Shown in pieces: positions 61,286 to 64,000 of a stretch of 64,000 bases of DNA. Under the pieces are notes generated by a model. The model was not told the origin of the DNA and searched no databases. It saw nothing but the letters and a program-made list of their open reading frames with translations. How positions within the stretch are numbered: the first letter of the stretch is position 1; each line of letters begins with the position of its first letter. A program made the translations under genes and the position numbers. This stretch comes from Pigmentiphaga litoralis (GTDB lineage: Bacteria; Pseudomonadota; Gammaproteobacteria; Burkholderiales; Burkholderiaceae_B), in contig NZ_BMXQ01000001.1 in the NCBI RefSeq assembly GCF_014651835.1, positions 2,432,801 to 2,496,800 on the forward strand, written 5' to 3'.

Positions 61286-61966
61286 ATGCATGACATCGAC
61301 ATCCGTCCCCACATCATCGACCGCGTGGTTGCGCGGCGGGGACGCCACCACCTGTTCGATCGTATCGACGCCAGAACCACGGCCCTGGTGGTGATCGACA
61401 TGCAGCCCACCTTCGTGGCTGAGGGCGGCGCGGGCGAGGTGCCGATGTCACGCAGCATCGTGCCCAACATCAATGCGCTGGCGCAGGTGTTGCGGGACCG
61501 GGGCGGTGTCGTGGTGTGGGTCGTTCATGCCAACGCGCGGATCGGAGACAGCTCGGACTGGTCGGGCTTCTACGACCGCTTCGTGGCGCAGGACGTGCGC
61601 GCGCGCACAATCGAAATGAACGCGCCGCGGCCCACGGCGGATGCGCTGTGGCATGGCCTGGACGTGCATCCCGAAGACGTGCACATCGTCAAGAATCGCT
61701 ACAGCGCGCTGGTCAGCGGATCGTCGGGACTGGAACGTAGCCTGCGCAGTCTTGGCATCACGAATCTCTTGATCGCAGGCACCAAGACCAATGTGTGCTG
61801 CGAGTCGACGGGCCGCGATGCCATGATGCTCGACTTCTTTCCGATCATGGTATCGGACTGCCTGGCCGCCCTGTCGGACGAAGAGCATCGCGCAACGTTG
61901 GAAACCTTCATCCAGCAATTCGGCGATGTGATGACGTCGGGTGAAGTGGCCGAACATCTGAAGTAA
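61286..61966 (+). CDS. Cysteine hydrolase (isochorismatase-like)
   Basis: A 226-aa enzyme of the isochorismatase/nicotinamidase fold. The catalytic triad is visible: Asp in LVVIDMQPTF, Lys in VKNRYSAL, Cys in TKTNVCCESTGRDA. AAGGAC precedes the ATG at 61286. It is the last gene of the gentisate operon; an amide or carbamoyl group removal upstream of the hydroxybenzoate step is plausible. The hairpin that follows ends the operon. Confidence 0.88.
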   Translation: MHDIDIRPHIIDRVVARRGRHHLFDRIDARTTALVVIDMQPTFVAEGGAGEVPMSRSIVPNINALAQVLRDRGGVVVWVVHANARIGDSSDWSGFYDRFVAQDVRARTIEMNAPRPTADALWHGLDVHPEDVHIVKNRYSALVSGSSGLERSLRSLGITNLLIAGTKTNVCCESTGRDAMMLDFFPIMVSDCLAALSDEEHRATLETFIQQFGDVMTSGEVAEHLK

Positions 61967-61970
61967 AAAA

Positions 61971-62008
61971 AAACAGCCCCGCCCATGTTTCCATGGACGG
62001 GGCTGTTT
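61971..62008. terminator. Bidirectional intrinsic terminator
   Basis: Two 17-nt arms (61971-61987 and 61992-62008) pair at 16 positions and sit between convergent genes. On the minus strand the stem, with a G-U pair, is followed by nine T residues, an excellent terminator for the glycine-zipper gene. On the plus strand it ends the gentisate operon with only GTTTCG. Confidence 0.85.
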
Positions 62009-62022
62009 CGTTCAGTACCGAA

Positions 62023-62250
62023 TTAACGGTTCTTGCCAACCTGGTCGCCGACCACGCCGCCAATCGCAGCGCCGCCAACCGTACCCAGAATGCCACCGCC
62101 GCTCACAGCCGCGCCAACCAGACCGCCGGCGCCTGCGCCAACTGCCGTGCTCTTCTGGCGACCCGACATACCGTCCCAGGTCGAGCAACCCACCGCCGAG
62201 ATGGCCAGGGTCGCGCCGATGACGAGCTTCGCAATAATCGATGTATTCAT
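62023..62250 (-). CDS. Small glycine-zipper lipoprotein
   Basis: A 75-aa protein with lipobox ISAVGC followed by a strong glycine zipper (AVGAGAGGLVGAAVSGGGILG...GGAAIGGVVGDQVG), like SlyB/OsmB-type outer-membrane lipoproteins. ATAAGGAGTC precedes the ATG at 62250. A role in envelope integrity is inferred from the family. Confidence 0.88.
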   Translation of the reverse strand: MNTSIIAKLVIGATLAISAVGCSTWDGMSGRQKSTAVGAGAGGLVGAAVSGGGILGTVGGAAIGGVVGDQVGKNR

Positions 62251-62606
62251 GATGGACTCCTTATAAGCATTATGTTCGTTACCTGCCCGCGGCCCGAACG
62301 CTATTACCTTGTTAACCCACCGCATGGCTGTAGGTTGACAGATGTGCTGGGGGTCGTGTGTCAGCGTCATCGCTTAACCATGTCAGAATGTAACGTGACT
62401 TTGCAGCGGCGATAAGCTGTCGGCCGTTCAGCAAACTGCCATGATGCCGGGTGTACCCTGATCCCCTGGAGCCGGCAGGCCTGCTCATCAATACGACCTT
62501 GATGCGCCATCAACGCCAGGCCCTGCTGCGCCGTTACGCGCTGTTTCATGCTGATAGCGTCCTGACCACACTTTGTGCGGTTTCGGCGCGTGCCCGGAGG
62601 TTGTGC
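62251..62606. other. 356-bp intergenic region between divergent genes
   Basis: It holds the promoter and ribosome site of the glycine-zipper gene at the left and the leader of the ferritin-like gene at the right (GGAGG at 62596-62600). Nothing else recognisable was seen. An upstream in-frame extension of the right-hand gene to 62451 lacks homology. Confidence 0.6.
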
Positions 62607-63428
62607 GTGCCGTCTACTGCTCTTTCCATGGCGTCCTGGTCCGTCAAGGATATTCCTTTTGCCGACATCGACCCGCGCACGGTCGAGAAGGACGACATTC
62701 TCTTTTATGTCCTGGCCAGCGCATCGATGGTCGAGAGCGGCTCGGACACCTACACCCGCAATCTGGTCGCCTACTACGGCGACAACGACGACTTGGCGCG
62801 CTGGCTTGCGCTGCAGTGGGAACCAGAAGAACTGCAGCATGGCAGTGCGCTGCGCGCCTATATCGAACATGTCTGGCCGGACTTCGACTGGGACACGGCC
62901 TATCGCACCTTCTTTGCCGACTATGCGCAGCGCTGCACGCTTGACGAGCTCGAGCCGACACAAGGGCTGGAACTGGCCGCGCGCTGCGTCGTCGAGATGG
63001 GCACGGCCAGCCTGTACCGCAGCCTGCAGGCCTATGCCAGCGAGCCGGTGCTGCGCACGCTGATGGACAACATCCGCAGCGACGAAGTGCGGCACTACAA
63101 ATATTTATACCGCTACTTTTGCGACTACAACGCGCGCGAACGCAACGGACGCCGTGCCGTGTTCGGTGCCCTGCTGCGGCGCCTGATGGAGATCCGCAAC
63201 GACGATGCGGACTGCGCGATCCGGCATGTGATGGCGGTGCGCGAACCGCAGGCCGATGCGGCACGGCTGGCCGACGTCAGCCGCCGCACGCGCCTTCTGA
63301 TCCGGCGCAACCTGCCCGTGGACATGAGCGTGAAGATGCTGCTCAAGCCGCTGGACCTGCCGCCCCGCATGCAGGCCGGCATCGAATATCCGCTGAACCG
63401 GCTGACGCGGTACCTGTTCCTGCGTTAG
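62607..63428 (+). CDS. Ferritin-like diiron protein of unknown function
   Basis: A 273-aa four-helix protein. Candidate metal ligands occur as an early Glu (SASMVESGSD), then EPEELQHG, VVEMGTAS and SDEVRHYKY, an E...ExxH...E...ExxH pattern of diiron carboxylate proteins. The rest is helical and basic at the end. The GTG at 62607 is chosen because GGAGG lies 6 nt upstream; an ATG at 62628 is the alternative. No partner gene identifies its substrate. Confidence 0.75.
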   Translation: MPSTALSMASWSVKDIPFADIDPRTVEKDDILFYVLASASMVESGSDTYTRNLVAYYGDNDDLARWLALQWEPEELQHGSALRAYIEHVWPDFDWDTAYRTFFADYAQRCTLDELEPTQGLELAARCVVEMGTASLYRSLQAYASEPVLRTLMDNIRSDEVRHYKYLYRYFCDYNARERNGRRAVFGALLRRLMEIRNDDADCAIRHVMAVREPQADAARLADVSRRTRLLIRRNLPVDMSVKMLLKPLDLPPRMQAGIEYPLNRLTRYLFLR

Positions 63429-63469
63429 GCGCACGCCGTCTTGCGCCTGACCTGTCTTGCGCCGGAATG

Positions 63470-63760
63470 TCAACGCAGGCGGCTCAACCAGCTGGACGGC
63501 TTGACCACCTCGCCCGACACCGGGTCCAGGTAGACCTTGACCTTGGCGCCATTGCGGTCATAGCCTTCGACTTCCCAGCAGCCGTCATCGGCTTCGACAT
63601 CGCGCACGTCGTAGCCCAGCGCCTCGGCCTTGCTGATCGCCTGGTCGATCGGGATCCAGGTGTCGCGCGGATGGTAGGGGCATTTGTCGGCGGCGTGTGC
63701 GGCGGACAGGGTCAGGCCAAGGGCCGACACGGCAATCAGGACAGAAGGCAGCAGACGCAT
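63470..63760 (-). CDS. Secreted PepSY-domain protein
   Basis: A 96-aa periplasmic protein; the signal peptide ends at SAAHA. The mature part has PIDQAISKAEALGYDVRDVEADDGCWEVEGYDRNGAKVKVYLDPVSGEVV, a single PepSY domain as found in small protease-inhibiting or metal-response proteins. Two cysteines may form a disulfide. It is divergent from another secreted protein gene. Confidence 0.9.
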   Translation of the reverse strand: MRLLPSVLIAVSALGLTLSAAHAADKCPYHPRDTWIPIDQAISKAEALGYDVRDVEADDGCWEVEGYDRNGAKVKVYLDPVSGEVVKPSSWLSRLR

Positions 63761-63869
63761 GGGAACTCCAGGAAGGGATCATTGAGACCGCAGCGTAGCA
63801 ACGGCCGCCCGGATTACCCTGACTGGCGCTGTCAGCGTTCTATCAGTCTCGGTTTGTTAGGGTGACGGC

Positions 63870-64000
63870 ATGTCATACCGACCCGCCCTTCTTATCTCGC
63901 TGCTGGCGCTGCTGCTGGCGGTCCTGCTTGCCGTGTGCGCGCCGCCGGCAGGCGCGCGGGACCGCGACAGGGACAGGGACCAGGACCGCGCGCGCAACGC
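63870..64000 (+). CDS. Start of a secreted protein with Arg/Asp-rich region (cut by window end)
   Basis: The ATG at 63870 opens a strong signal peptide (LLISLLALLLAVLLAVCA, cleavage near AGA) followed by alternating Asp-Arg. Only 43 codons are visible. The divergent neighbour has a PepSY domain, and paired secreted PepSY proteins are common in this group, but the family cannot be told from this part. Confidence 0.7.
   Translation, partial: MSYRPALLISLLALLLAVLLAVCAPPAGARDRDRDRDQDRARN

Overview
The window reads as a chromosomal segment of a high-GC betaproteobacterium, most likely family Alcaligenaceae (Bordetella, Achromobacter, Pigmentiphaga or a relative). The reasons are the very high GC at third codon positions, seven Bug-type (TctC-like) periplasmic receptors in 64 kb, a pertactin-like autotransporter, and a thiS-trmB arrangement. 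The genus assignment is inference; no ribosomal RNA is present to settle it.

Layout. 1-3.4 kb: the C-terminal part of a large autotransporter, a perfect-stem terminator and a small gene remnant. 3.9-12.1 kb: a Rieske oxygenase, then a minus-strand operon (two MaoC-type hydratases, an AMP-forming acyl-CoA ligase, an SDR and a Bug receptor) divergent from a Bug receptor and an aldehyde dehydrogenase. 12.1-16.6 kb: a minus-strand operon (Bug, GST, class II aldolase, then a VioB-like ferritin-fold protein) divergent from an XRE-cupin regulator. 16.6-26.5 kb: a membrane-anchored GSDH-type dehydrogenase, an MFS transporter, a deletion scar joining a headless LacI regulator to a headless amidohydrolase, an alpha/beta hydrolase with no proper 5' end, a Bug receptor, an RlmN-like radical SAM enzyme and a tannase/MHETase-family lipoprotein esterase. 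26.8-34.5 kb: tRNA-Gly(CCC), an amidohydrolase/hydrolase/Bug operon divergent from a GntR-UTRA regulator, then FAH-family hydrolase, Bug, cupin, an amidohydrolase tail fragment and a LysR regulator. 34.6-38.7 kb: two tandem paralogous FAD-linked oxidases, thiS, trmB and a terminator. 38.7-44.7 kb: a complete branched-chain-amino-acid-type ABC importer divergent from a LysR regulator.

From about 44.6 to 56.7 kb the content is mostly housekeeping: recQ, a cystathionine beta-lyase, a small lipoprotein, an AbrB/RelE-like toxin-antitoxin pair, an 81-bp tandem repeat, a Spy-like protein divergent from an OmpR-type two-component system, glnS, a universal stress protein and minCDE. 56.9-62.0 kb is a gentisate-type aromatic operon: FAH hydrolase, gentisate dioxygenase, FAD monooxygenase, Bug and a cysteine hydrolase. 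The end holds a glycine-zipper lipoprotein, a second ferritin-like diiron protein, a PepSY protein and the start of another secreted protein.

How it works together. The accessory part is a patchwork of small catabolic cassettes. Each has its own Bug receptor, 1-5 enzymes (ring oxygenation, CoA activation, hydration, C-C hydrolysis, ester cleavage) and usually a divergent regulator. None carries TctA/TctB membrane subunits, so the receptors must share a permease encoded elsewhere or do another job. Two distant cassettes (9.57 kb and 56.89 kb) share a palindromic operator-like sequence, which suggests one unlinked regulator controls both. Several remnants show that cassettes here are being gained and lost.
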